Assembly: GCF_023516615.1 (NCBI RefSeq)
Contig: NZ_JAMGBF010000019.1
Coordinates: 108,116-172,115 of the forward strand
Direction: 5' to 3'
DNA length: 64,000 nt
DNA from: Streptomyces panaciradicis
GTDB taxonomy: Bacteria; Actinomycetota; Actinomycetes; Streptomycetales; Streptomycetaceae
Positions 49,081 to 56,902 of this stretch are shown here, piece after piece (within the stretch, counting starts at the first letter, position 1; every line of letters starts with the position of its first letter). The translations under genes were made by a program, and so were the position numbers. The notes below the pieces were generated by a model. That model did no database searches, had not been told where the DNA came from, and worked only from the letters and a program-made list of their open reading frames with translations.

Positions 49081-51588
49081 TCACGCCTCGTCGGCGAGTT
49101 CGGCCACCCCCGTCACCCGGTGCAGCGGGTACGTGCGCACCTCGTCCGCGGTGTGGTCGTACGCCGTCACGAAGCCGCCCTCGACGCGGATGGGGGCGAT
49201 GACGCGCTGGCTGGCGGCGCCCTCGGCGTTGACGTAGCCGATCCACAGCGCCTCGCCGGTCAGTACGGCCGCCTGCATGGTGGCGAGGGTCTCGGCGGAG
49301 CCGGTACGGGGCAGGTCGCCGCCGGCGAGCGGGGCGGCGGTGGGCTTGCGCGGGGCCGTGGCGGCCAGGTCACCGGCCCGGATGGCGCGGATCGCGGCCG
49401 CGAGCAGGGTGGCGTCCGGGGTGGGCGGGCCGTCGGGGACCGGCTCGGGGGGTGTGCGCGGCGGGGTGCGGTGGGCGTCGGCGCGGGTGATCAGGACGTC
49501 GCCCTCGGCGGACTCGGCGGCCGGCGCGAAGCCCATCGCGCGCAGGCCCTCCAGCAGGGCGGCCGGATCGGCCTGGGCGGCGAGCACGGTGGGGGCGAGG
49601 CGGCGCAGGCGCAGGGCGGCGGCCCGCTTGTCGGCCATGATCTCGTTGAGCAGGGCGTCGTCGTCGCAGCGCACGTACGCCGAGGCCGCGCCGACCCTGA
49701 GGTGCCCGTGCCGGCGGGCCACGTCGTCGATGAGGTAGGTCAGTGGCTGCGGGACCGGCGTACGGGAGTGCGCGGCGAGGAAGGCGTGCAGGTCGGCGGC
49801 GGCCTGCCCGGCGTCCAGAGCGCGGCGCACGGAGCCGGGCGTGAACCGGTAGACGGTCGCCCCGCCCTTGGACTCGACGTCCGCGAGCACCCCGAGCATG
49901 GCGGCGAGCGGCCGCTGCAGCGGGCCGGGCGCCACGGCCGTGAGGTCGGCCTGGAGCAGCACGTGGTCGAGGGGGTCGGGCAGCAGCGGGGCGAGCAGCC
50001 GGGCGGCGGCCGCGGAGGCGACTGCCTGCTCGGCGGGGGAGAGGGGCTCCACGACGACCGGCGTGTGGTGCACGGGGAGCTTGTCGCCGGGTCCGGAGGG
50101 CTCCGCCGCCTTGTCGGCGGCTGGCGCCGGGGCCCCCAGCAGGGCCCGGCCGTGGGCGGAGAGCGCTCCGCGCCCGGTCACCCCGAGCAGTTCCGCCTCC
50201 GACAGGGTCCAGCGGGCGAGCCGGGCCCGCAGGTCGTCCTCGCGGCGCTGCGGCCGCTCCCAGGCCAGCCGGGCCAGCACCGACTCCGCCGACGGCACCG
50301 CGCCCTGCGGCAGTCCGGCCAGCAGGGTCAGCACCCGGTGGCGCACCTCCGGCGCGGCGGACCGGTCGAGGCCGGGGCCCAGCGCCGACAGCGTGCGGTC
50401 CTTCGCGTCCCGCCCGCCCACCAGCCCCGCCGTCCGCGTCGCCGTCAGCCACGCCTCCGCGAGCCTGGTCCAGCGCAGGTCGGCGGGCTGCTGCAGCCAC
50501 TCGTCGTGCGCCGGGGTCGCCGCGAACCGCTCGTCGGCCTCCCCGTCGGACGCCAACAGCCCTGCGGCGTAGGCGAGTTCGACCCAGAAGGCGGCGACGG
50601 GCTCGGCGACGTCGAGGGCGACGGCGGTCCGCTTGAGGTCCCGCACGCTCAGCCCGCCCGCGCGCAGCACGGCGGGGCCGCCCTCGTCCCAGTCCTTGAG
50701 CAGCTCCTCGACGGTGGCCAGCGCGGTGTACGCCTGACCGGCCGCCGTCGTGTCCACAACCTGTGGACGGTGCACGGCCGTCGCCTCCAGGGCGGGCGGC
50801 ATCGGTTCGGTCGTGCGGTGCGCGCGGCCCGCGCGCAGGTGCAGGGCGACCTCGCGGGGCAGCACGACCGTGCCGGGCGCGGTGGGCAGCAGCAGCCCGC
50901 GGTCCAGCAGCCAGCGCAGCCGGGGCGCCGGGTCGGCGGTGACCTGGCCGTACGGCGGCCCCCACACCAGCCGGTCGAGCACCTCGCGGGACTCCGCGGG
51001 CGCCTCGGCGAGCAGGGCGGCCATGCGCGCGCGGTCGCTGAACAGACCGGTCAGCGCGGCGACGGCGGAGACCGAGTCGTGCGTCGTGGCCAGGCCCGCC
51101 TTCGTCACGATCTCCTGGACGCGGCCCGGCGACATGCCCGCCGTGGCCTCCTGCACCGTGGGCCCGAGCCCCGTCGGGGAGGGGTGCTGCGGAGAGGGCG
51201 CGAGCAGCTCGCGGGCCGTCCGCACCAGCCGCAGCCGCTCGTCGTCGCCCCACACCAGCGCCTGCGCGCGCAGGGTGCCCAGGGCACGGGGGAGCGCGGC
51301 GGCGACGGCCGGCTCGCCCCGGTCGCCGGTCATCAGGCCGAGCAGTTCCCCGTACGACGCCGGGTCCCCGGCGACCGCCAGCGCCTGCGCCGTCTGCAGC
51401 GCGAACCGGTCCAGTCGTTCCAGGGCGCGCACGACCGAGGCCCGGGTGCCGGCCCGGGTGGCCAGCTGCGTGAGATCGGTGGGCACGGGGGTGATGAGAT
51501 CGGGGCGGGCACGCAGCAGCTCCGACAGGGAGGCGTCGTCCCTGAGCCGGAGCGCCTCTGCGAGGGAACGTGGGCCGGGGGTGCTCAT
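49081..51588 (-). CDS. Helicase-associated domain protein (XPB partner) with C-terminal WYL-like domain
   Basis: An 835-residue Ala/Leu-rich soluble protein. It is the large protein linked to bacterial XPB genes (Rv0862c type). The N-terminal region comprises winged-helix-like repeats (LRARPDLITPVPTDLTQLATRAGTRASVVRALERL), the centre holds a helicase-C-like block (PLPDPLDHVLLQADLTAVAPG ... YRFTPGSVRRALDAG ... YLIDDVARRHG), and the last 75 residues (ALWIGYVNAEGAASQRVIAPIRVEGGFVTAYDH) form a WYL-type ligand/nucleic-acid sensing fold. No Walker A is present, so it is not itself a helicase. ATG 51588. A role as XPB regulator or DNA-damage sensor is inferred from genomic company. Confidence 0.85.
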   Translation of the reverse strand: MSTPGPRSLAEALRLRDDASLSELLRARPDLITPVPTDLTQLATRAGTRASVVRALERLDRFALQTAQALAVAGDPASYGELLGLMTGDRGEPAVAAALPRALGTLRAQALVWGDDERLRLVRTARELLAPSPQHPSPTGLGPTVQEATAGMSPGRVQEIVTKAGLATTHDSVSAVAALTGLFSDRARMAALLAEAPAESREVLDRLVWGPPYGQVTADPAPRLRWLLDRGLLLPTAPGTVVLPREVALHLRAGRAHRTTEPMPPALEATAVHRPQVVDTTAAGQAYTALATVEELLKDWDEGGPAVLRAGGLSVRDLKRTAVALDVAEPVAAFWVELAYAAGLLASDGEADERFAATPAHDEWLQQPADLRWTRLAEAWLTATRTAGLVGGRDAKDRTLSALGPGLDRSAAPEVRHRVLTLLAGLPQGAVPSAESVLARLAWERPQRREDDLRARLARWTLSEAELLGVTGRGALSAHGRALLGAPAPAADKAAEPSGPGDKLPVHHTPVVVEPLSPAEQAVASAAAARLLAPLLPDPLDHVLLQADLTAVAPGPLQRPLAAMLGVLADVESKGGATVYRFTPGSVRRALDAGQAAADLHAFLAAHSRTPVPQPLTYLIDDVARRHGHLRVGAASAYVRCDDDALLNEIMADKRAAALRLRRLAPTVLAAQADPAALLEGLRAMGFAPAAESAEGDVLITRADAHRTPPRTPPEPVPDGPPTPDATLLAAAIRAIRAGDLAATAPRKPTAAPLAGGDLPRTGSAETLATMQAAVLTGEALWIGYVNAEGAASQRVIAPIRVEGGFVTAYDHTADEVRTYPLHRVTGVAELADEA

Positions 51589-51721
51589 CTGACCCACGTT
51601 AGCGGGTACGAGATGGGGGCGTTCCGCTACGAAAGGGGCGGACGGGCGGAGAACGGGGTGTTCACCTGCGCTACCGTCGTCGCGACGGGGTATCCAACGC
51701 ACCCGCCCCGGAGGGGACTTC

Positions 51722-52720
51722 GTGGGTATCGAGAGCGACAAGGTCGTCTACGAGTATCTGAGCCGGGTCGGCGACGTGGCGCAGCAGCGGCAGTTGCCCT
51801 CGGCCGCGCGGATGCGGCTGGTCTCGGAGCTGCGCAACGAGATCGACCGGCGGCGGGCCAAGGCCACCGTCGACAGCCCGGCCGCGGTGCGCCGGATCAT
51901 CAACCGGCTCGGCAGCCCCGACGAGGTCGTCACGGCGGCCGGTGGCACCCCTTCCGCGGGAGCCGACGCCACCCCCACGCACGTGCCGGTGCAGCGGGAC
52001 GACGAACCGGCGGCGGAGGAGCCGCGCAAGGGCCTGCGCCGGGTCGTGCCGCGCCCGCGCCCGAGCGGACCGGTGCCCCTGGACAAGCCGTCCGCCCCCG
52101 CCGACGCACCCACCCCGCCGCACCTCGCCGGCGCGCACGAACTCGGCGGCAGCGCGACCCGGCCCGACTGGTGGCGGGTGGACGGCACCCGCTTCGGCGA
52201 CAGCCTGCCTCCGGGGTTCACCGGCGGTGTGGAGATCCCCGACCTGCTCAGGGCCCCACGCCCGCAGGAGGAGCGGGAGCCGGAGCCCGCGGCCGAGAAG
52301 ACCGTGGAGCCCGTGCCGGAGGCCGTGCCCGAGGCCGTGGCGCCCGTCGCCGCCCGCCGCCGGTTCCTTGCGCTCCCCTCCGGCCGCTGGAGCAACCCGC
52401 TCCTGCTGATCGCCGCCGGACTGCTCGTCGCCGGCGCGATCCTCGGCAACTGGTTCGCCCTGCTGCTCGGCTGGCTCATCGCCTACGCCTCCCGCCGCCT
52501 GACCCAGAACGAGTCCAAGTGGGCGGTCGCCGGCATGCCGGGCCTGGCGGTGACGGCGGGAGTGGTGTGGCTGTGGGGCCGCAACGACGGCCGCTGGGGC
52601 GACCCCATCGCGCAGGGCCACATGAACGACGCGATCTCCCAGACCTGGCCGTGGGTGGTACGGGGCGCGGCGGTGCTGTCGGCGCTGTACGTCGTCTGGC
52701 GCTCGCAGCGCAAGGCGTAG
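51722..52720 (+). CDS. Membrane protein with N-terminal HAAS-like domain
   Basis: A 332-residue protein. Residues 1-75 are a helical signalling-type domain (VYEYLSRVGDVAQQRQLPSAARMRLVSELRNEIDRRR ... RIINRLGSPDEVVTAAGG), like HAAS domains associated with membrane sensors. A long Pro/Glu-rich disordered region follows, then three or four C-terminal membrane helices from about 222 (NPLLLIAAGLLVAGAILGNWFALLLGWLIAYA ... VAGMPGLAVTAGVVWLWG ... VVRGAAVLSALYVVW). GTG 51722 has GGAGGGG upstream. It diverges from the helicase-associated gene. Function unknown. Confidence 0.75.
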   Translation: MGIESDKVVYEYLSRVGDVAQQRQLPSAARMRLVSELRNEIDRRRAKATVDSPAAVRRIINRLGSPDEVVTAAGGTPSAGADATPTHVPVQRDDEPAAEEPRKGLRRVVPRPRPSGPVPLDKPSAPADAPTPPHLAGAHELGGSATRPDWWRVDGTRFGDSLPPGFTGGVEIPDLLRAPRPQEEREPEPAAEKTVEPVPEAVPEAVAPVAARRRFLALPSGRWSNPLLLIAAGLLVAGAILGNWFALLLGWLIAYASRRLTQNESKWAVAGMPGLAVTAGVVWLWGRNDGRWGDPIAQGHMNDAISQTWPWVVRGAAVLSALYVVWRSQRKA

Positions 52721-52786
52721 GCGTGCGGACGATGTACGTGTAGGTCACACCGGGCGGTCGCCCGGCCGTCGTACGGGCCCGGCACA

Positions 52787-53446
52787 ATGGCCCATATGGC
52801 CACCACGACCCAGCCCGCCCTCACCGTCGGCTTCGACCTCGACATGACCCTCATCGACTCCCGGCCCGGCATCCACGCCTGCTACCGGGCGCTGTCCGAG
52901 CGGACGGGGACGTACATCGACGCCGACCTCGCGGTCACCCGGCTCGGGCCGCCGCTGGCCGAGGAACTGGTCAACTGGTTCCCGGCGGAGCGCATCGAGG
53001 AGATGGCCGATCTGTACCGGTCGATGTACCCGGCGATCGCGATCGCCGCGACGCCCGCGATGACCGGCGCGCGCGAGGCCGTCGACGCGGTGCGGGCGGC
53101 CGGCGGACGGGCGATCGTCGTGACCGCCAAGTACGAGCCGAACGCCCGGCTGCACCTGGAGCACCTCGGCATCCGGCCCGACGAACTGGTCGGTGACCTG
53201 TGGGCCGAGGGGAAGGCCCTGGCGCTGCGCGAGCACGCCGCCGGGGTCTACGTCGGCGACCACACCGGCGATGTGCGCGGGGCGCGCACGGCCGAGGCCC
53301 TGTCGGTGGCCGTGGCGACCGGGCCGTGCAGCGCGGAGGAACTGACGGCGGCGGGGGCCGACGTCGTCCTCGGGGATCTCACGGAATTCCCGGCGTGGCT
53401 GGCCGAATACGACCGGTCCGGCTCCTATCGGCCCGCCCGCGCCTGA
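52787..53446 (+). CDS. HAD-family phosphatase (phosphoglycolate-phosphatase-like)
   Basis: A 219-residue HAD hydrolase. GFDLDMTLIDSRPGI is motif I with DxD, an alpha cap domain follows, AIVVTAKYEPNARLHLEHLGI holds motif II Thr and motif III Lys, and VYVGDHTGDVRGARTAEALSVAVATGP is motif IV (GDHxxD). Substrate is a phosphorylated small molecule, unspecified. Start ATG 52787 or ATG 52796. It is probably close to leaderless, since no ribosome site is visible. It overlaps the convergent small membrane gene by 22 bp. Confidence 0.88.
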   Translation: MAHMATTTQPALTVGFDLDMTLIDSRPGIHACYRALSERTGTYIDADLAVTRLGPPLAEELVNWFPAERIEEMADLYRSMYPAIAIAATPAMTGAREAVDAVRAAGGRAIVVTAKYEPNARLHLEHLGIRPDELVGDLWAEGKALALREHAAGVYVGDHTGDVRGARTAEALSVAVATGPCSAEELTAAGADVVLGDLTEFPAWLAEYDRSGSYRPARA

Positions 53447-53673
53447 CGCCGTCCGGCCGCGATGGAACGCAGCACTCCGGCGGCGGCGATCAGGAAGCCG
53501 ACACCCATGAGCATGCTCAGTCCGAACATGAACGTGGGAAATGGTTTCGCGTGCAGAAGCAGTGGAGCCACCGTGACCAGAGTGGCCACGGCGCCGATGA
53601 AGAACACGATGGCTCCGGCACGGATCAGTCGGTCACCGGGCGCGGCGGAATTCGTTTGGGTTTTGTCACGCAC
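53425..53673 (-). CDS. Small two-helix membrane protein
   Basis: An 82-residue protein with two membrane helices ([26 protein letters not shown] and [22 protein letters not shown]) and a basic C-terminal tail ([11 protein letters not shown]). GTG 53673 ([13 protein letters not shown]) is the chosen start; the frame is open to 53706. It is transcribed away from the second cold-shock gene. Function unknown. Confidence 0.68.
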   Translation of the reverse strand: MRDKTQTNSAAPGDRLIRAGAIVFFIGAVATLVTVAPLLLHAKPFPTFMFGLSMLMGVGFLIAAAGVLRSIAAGRRQARAGR

Positions 53674-53753
53674 CGGACCAGGGTAGTTCCCAGCGCGAAG
53701 GAACAACCCGGCGACGTCTTGTCACCCGCCTGAAGACCATTAGCCTTGGTACC

Positions 53754-53775
53754 GGCGGGTCCGCGACGACCCGCC
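53754..53775 (+). promoter_or_regulatory. Hairpin in the leader of the second cold-shock gene
   Basis: GGCGGGT (53754-53760) pairs with ACCCGCC (53769-53775) around eight bases, 62 bp before the GTG. A TAGCCT-like -10 lies just upstream (about 53741), so the hairpin may be near the 5' end of the mRNA. Role inferred. Confidence 0.35.
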
Positions 53776-53837
53776 CGAGTGCTATCAAGAGCCGTTTCCG
53801 AAGCAGTTTTCCGACGAGTACGAGGACGAGGACAGAC

Positions 53838-54221
53838 GTGCCTACCGGCAAGGTCAAGTGGTTCAACAGCGAGAAGGGCTTCGGCTTTCTCTCCCGTGAC
53901 GACGGCGGTGACGTCTTCGTCCATTCCTCGGTCCTTCCCGCCGGAGTGGAGACGCTCAAGCCCGGTCAGCGAGTGGAGTTCGGCGTGGTCGCCGGACAGC
54001 GCGGTGACCAGGCCCTCTCGGTGACGGTTCTGGACCCGACCCCGTCGGTCGCGGCGGCCACCCGCAAGAAGCCGGACGAACTGGCCTCGATCGTCCAGGA
54101 TTTGACGACTCTTCTCGAGAACATCACGCCGATGCTCGAGCGGGGCCGCTACCCGGAGAAGACCGCCGGAAAGAAGATCGCCGGTCTGTTGCGCGCGGTC
54201 GCCGACCAACTCGACGTGTAA
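53838..54221 (+). CDS. Cold-shock domain protein with C-terminal extension
   Basis: A 127-residue protein: a cold-shock domain in residues 1-66 ([33 protein letters not shown] motifs intact) followed by a 60-residue helical tail ([44 protein letters not shown]) absent from ordinary Csp proteins. The tail is amphipathic and may mediate dimers or partner binding. GTG 53838 begins the domain. It sits apart from the short csp near groEL2 and is followed 18 bases later by a membrane protein gene on the same strand. Confidence 0.92.
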   Translation: MPTGKVKWFNSEKGFGFLSRDDGGDVFVHSSVLPAGVETLKPGQRVEFGVVAGQRGDQALSVTVLDPTPSVAAATRKKPDELASIVQDLTTLLENITPMLERGRYPEKTAGKKIAGLLRAVADQLDV

Positions 54222-54239
54222 CACCGCGGACCGGCCGGC

Positions 54240-54761
54240 ATGGGCGAGACACGGACCGACTCCGGCGCCGGGGCCACCACCGGGGCCCCGTCCGCCGAGC
54301 TGCTCGAACGCATCCGGCGGCAGCGACGCCAGACCCTGGAGCTGCTCACGGTCTCCGCCGTCGGCCTGGTCCCGTGGACGATCCTGCTGTGGTTCACGCT
54401 GCCCAGCGGCTACACGGTCCGCCAGTGGCGCACGGCCTGGGTCGGCTTCGACGCCCTGCTGGTGCTCTCGATGGCGAGCACCGCCGTCCTGGGCTGGCGC
54501 CGCCACCGCGCGGTCGCCGTGGCGGCCACCGCGACCGCGGCGCTGCTGCTGTGCGACGCCTGGTTCGACGTGTCCCTGGCGCTGGGCACGCCGGACGTGT
54601 GGCTCTCGGCGGCCCTCGCGGTGGTCGTGGAGGTCCCGCTGGCCGTCTTCCTCCTGCGCAAGGTCTTCTCCATGCTCTCCCTGGCCCACTGGCCACCCCG
54701 CACGCCTCTCGCAGACGGTGACCAGGAGGCTCTCAAGGGGCGCGAGGAGCGGCGCGACTAG
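54240..54761 (+). CDS. Integral membrane protein, hypothetical
   Basis: A 173-residue protein with four membrane helices after a charged N-terminus of about 35 residues (LELLTVSAVGLVPWTILLWFTL; WVGFDALLVLSMASTAVLGW; VAVAATATAALLLCDAWFDV; WLSAALAVVVEVPLAVFLL). It lies 18 bases downstream of the extended cold-shock gene and may be cotranscribed. No family name is known to me. Confidence 0.72.
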   Translation: MGETRTDSGAGATTGAPSAELLERIRRQRRQTLELLTVSAVGLVPWTILLWFTLPSGYTVRQWRTAWVGFDALLVLSMASTAVLGWRRHRAVAVAATATAALLLCDAWFDVSLALGTPDVWLSAALAVVVEVPLAVFLLRKVFSMLSLAHWPPRTPLADGDQEALKGREERRD

Positions 54762-54816
54762 CCCCGACGAGCCCGCGGCCGCCCGACGGCCGGCCGCGGC
54801 ACCCCGGTGGGCGCCG

Positions 54817-55668
54817 TCACGGGAAAGCCAGCGCCTCCGGTCCCAGCGCCGGGACCAGGCCCTCGGCCGCCGCCCGCGTGAGCAACCCCCGTACCGCCGC
54901 GTACCCGTCGTCGCCCAGGTCGGCCGTGAACTCGTTGACGTACAGCCCGATGTGCTGGTCGGCGACGGCCGGGTCCATCTCCTGCGCGTGCTCCATGACG
55001 TACGGCCGGGACACCTCGGGCGCGTCCCACGCAGCCCGCACGGACGTACGAATGGACGCGGCCAGCGACTGAAGCGTCGGCGCGCCCAGCGACCGCTTGG
55101 CGATGATCGCGCCCAGAGGGATGGGCAGCCCGGTGGTGTCCTCCCAGTGCTCGCCCATGTCCGCGAGCTTGTGCAGCCCGTAGTTCCGGTACGTGAAGCG
55201 CGCCTCGTGGATGACGAGACCGGCGTCGACCTTCCCGTCCCGCACGGCGGGCATGATCTCGTGGAAGGGCAGGACGACGATCTCGCCCACCCCGCCCGGC
55301 AGGGTGTCCGCCGCCCACAGCCGGAACAGCAGGTACGCCGTCGACTTCTCGCTCGGCACCGCGACCGTGCGCCCCGTGAGGTCGGCCCCGGGCTCCCGCG
55401 TGAGCACCAGCGGCCCGCAGCCCCGCCCCAGCGCACCGCCGCACGGCAGCAGGGCGTACTCGTCGAGGACGTACGGCAGCACCGCGTACGACACCTTCAG
55501 CACGTCGAACTCGCCGCGCTCGGCCATGCCGTTGGTGACGTCGATGTCGGCGAAGGTCACGTCGAGGGCGGGGGCGCCGGGCACCCGGCCGTGGGCGAGG
55601 GCGTCGAAGACGAAGGTGTCGTTCGGGCAGGGCGAGTACGCGATCCGCAGGGGCTGCTCACTGGTCAT
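54817..55668 (-). CDS. mqnD: 1,4-Dihydroxy-6-naphthoate synthase (futalosine pathway)
   Basis: A 283-residue periplasmic-binding-protein-fold enzyme without signal peptide. The start block RIAYSPCPNDTFVFDALAHGRV is diagnostic of MqnD, and FDVLKVSYAVLPYVLDEYALLPCGGALGRGCGPLV and AGLVIHEARFTYRNYGLHKLADMGEHWE are the further family blocks (His and Glu in the active site). It converts cyclic dehypoxanthine futalosine to 1,4-dihydroxy-6-naphthoate in menaquinone synthesis. Start ATG 55668 overlaps the end of mqnB by 11 bp, so they are coupled. Streptomyces uses this pathway instead of the classical men route. Confidence 0.95.
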   Translation of the reverse strand: MTSEQPLRIAYSPCPNDTFVFDALAHGRVPGAPALDVTFADIDVTNGMAERGEFDVLKVSYAVLPYVLDEYALLPCGGALGRGCGPLVLTREPGADLTGRTVAVPSEKSTAYLLFRLWAADTLPGGVGEIVVLPFHEIMPAVRDGKVDAGLVIHEARFTYRNYGLHKLADMGEHWEDTTGLPIPLGAIIAKRSLGAPTLQSLAASIRTSVRAAWDAPEVSRPYVMEHAQEMDPAVADQHIGLYVNEFTADLGDDGYAAVRGLLTRAAAEGLVPALGPEALAFP

Positions 55669-56332
55669 ACGGGTTCCAACTCTCCAGGACGGGCCCGAGC
55701 TTCCCGAAGGCCGCCGTCAGGGCGGCGAGGGCGTCGCCGATGCGCCAGGCGGCGCGGTCGCGCGGGCCGACGGGGTTGGAGACCGCCCGGATCTCCAGCA
55801 CGGGCACACGGTGGGCGGCGGCCGCCTCGGCCACCCCGAAGCCCTCCATCGCCTCGGCGAGCGCACGAGGGTGGCGGGCGCGGAGCTCGGCGGCCCGCTC
55901 GGCGGTGCCGGTGACCGTGGAGACGGTGAGGACGGCGCCGGGGCGTGCGCCGGTGGCGCTCACGATGTCTCGTACGAGTGTTTCCGGCGGACGGTGGGTG
56001 ACGGTCCCGAAGCCGAGCTCCGTCACCGGCACGAACCCGTCGGCCGTCTCCGCCCCGAGGTCGGCCGCGGTGATCTCGTCGGCGACGACGAGCGAGCCGA
56101 CGGGCGCCTCGGGCGGGAAGCCGCCGGCGATGCCGGCCGAGACGACCAGGCCGTAGGGGGCGCCTTCGAGGGCGGCGGTGGTCAGCGCGGTCGCGGTGGA
56201 GGCGGCCGCGAGGGCGGGCCCCACCCCGGCGGCGATCACCGTCACCGCGTCGCCGGCGAACGCCCCGGCCACCGCGTCCCGTTCGGCCGGGACGGCGGTG
56301 GCCACCAGGACACGTACGGCAGACGTGATCAG
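55658..56332 (-). CDS. mqnB: Futalosine hydrolase
   Basis: About 224 residues of the nucleoside-phosphorylase fold. GIAGGFPPEAPVGSLVVADEI and the VSTVTGTAERAAELRARHP ... AEAMEGFGVAEAAAAHRVPVLEIRAVSNPVG block (catalytic Glu/Asp segment) mark MqnB. It splits hypoxanthine off futalosine. The start is not obvious: homologues begin with the strand RVLVATAVPAERDAV, which is upstream of the first GTG (56305). I therefore favour CTG 56332, which overlaps the TGA of the preceding lipoprotein gene (CTGA) and has GAAGGA nearby. If only GTG is allowed, the protein would lose its first strand. Confidence 0.88.
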   Translation of the reverse strand: MITSAVRVLVATAVPAERDAVAGAFAGDAVTVIAAGVGPALAAASTATALTTAALEGAPYGLVVSAGIAGGFPPEAPVGSLVVADEITAADLGAETADGFVPVTELGFGTVTHRPPETLVRDIVSATGARPGAVLTVSTVTGTAERAAELRARHPRALAEAMEGFGVAEAAAAHRVPVLEIRAVSNPVGPRDRAAWRIGDALAALTAAFGKLGPVLESWNPYDQ

Positions 56333-56841
56333 TCGTCCTTCTTCAGCTTGAACGACCACAGGCCCGTCACGCCCGTGCCGCTCTTCTTGCCGTCGCCGGC
56401 CTTGATGGACACCAGCGTGGAGTTGCCCGTGGCGCCGTACTGCTGGTTGAAGAAGACGCTGCCGGGGATGGTGCGGTAGGTCTTGTCGCTGTCCTCGGTG
56501 AGCGGCTGACCGTTCATCAGGATCGTCCACCGCTTGTCGGCGATCTTCGGGTCGACGCCGAAGCGGACCGTCTCGTCGGGGTCGACCTTGATGGACTTGA
56601 TGTCGGAGTCCTTCAGGCACTTCGCCAGGTCCATGGCGTTCAGGTTCTTGCTCTCACCACCGCACGTGGCCTCCGAGCTGACCGAGGAACGGCCGACCGT
56701 GACCGTCGACAGCGGGGTCGGCTTGTCGCAGGCCGACAGGACGAGCAGTCCGGCGGAAACGGCGCCGGCGGCGGCGACGGCACGGCGGCGTCGCACAACG
56801 GCGCGGACATGTGCGGCTCCGCCGCGTGGCATGGAGGTCAT
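56329..56841 (-). CDS. Lipoprotein, conserved in streptomycetes (DUF2771-like)
   Basis: A 170-residue secreted lipoprotein: Arg-rich start, a hydrophobic helix (AVAAAGAVSAGLLVLSAC) with lipobox LSAC, then a beta-rich domain with conserved-looking Cys pair (EATCGGE ... LAKCLKD) and WTILMNGQPL and STLVSIKAGDG segments. I believe it belongs to DUF2771 but cannot verify it. It is the first gene of a likely three-gene unit with mqnB and mqnD, coupled at the stop/start overlap. Its role in quinone metabolism, if any, is unknown. Confidence 0.75.
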   Translation of the reverse strand: MTSMPRGGAAHVRAVVRRRRAVAAAGAVSAGLLVLSACDKPTPLSTVTVGRSSVSSEATCGGESKNLNAMDLAKCLKDSDIKSIKVDPDETVRFGVDPKIADKRWTILMNGQPLTEDSDKTYRTIPGSVFFNQQYGATGNSTLVSIKAGDGKKSGTGVTGLWSFKLKKDD

Positions 56842-56902
56842 GGCGGAAGGCTATAGGGAGCGCCTGACGCTCTCCTTACCTGGGGTGCGACGTGCCTGTG
56901 TG

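Noticed and set aside
49024..52743. A 1239-codon plus-strand frame
   Set aside because: It is a shadow of the minus-strand helicase-associated gene and the following gene in another frame; composition is the Arg/Gly/Ala type of high-GC antisense reading.
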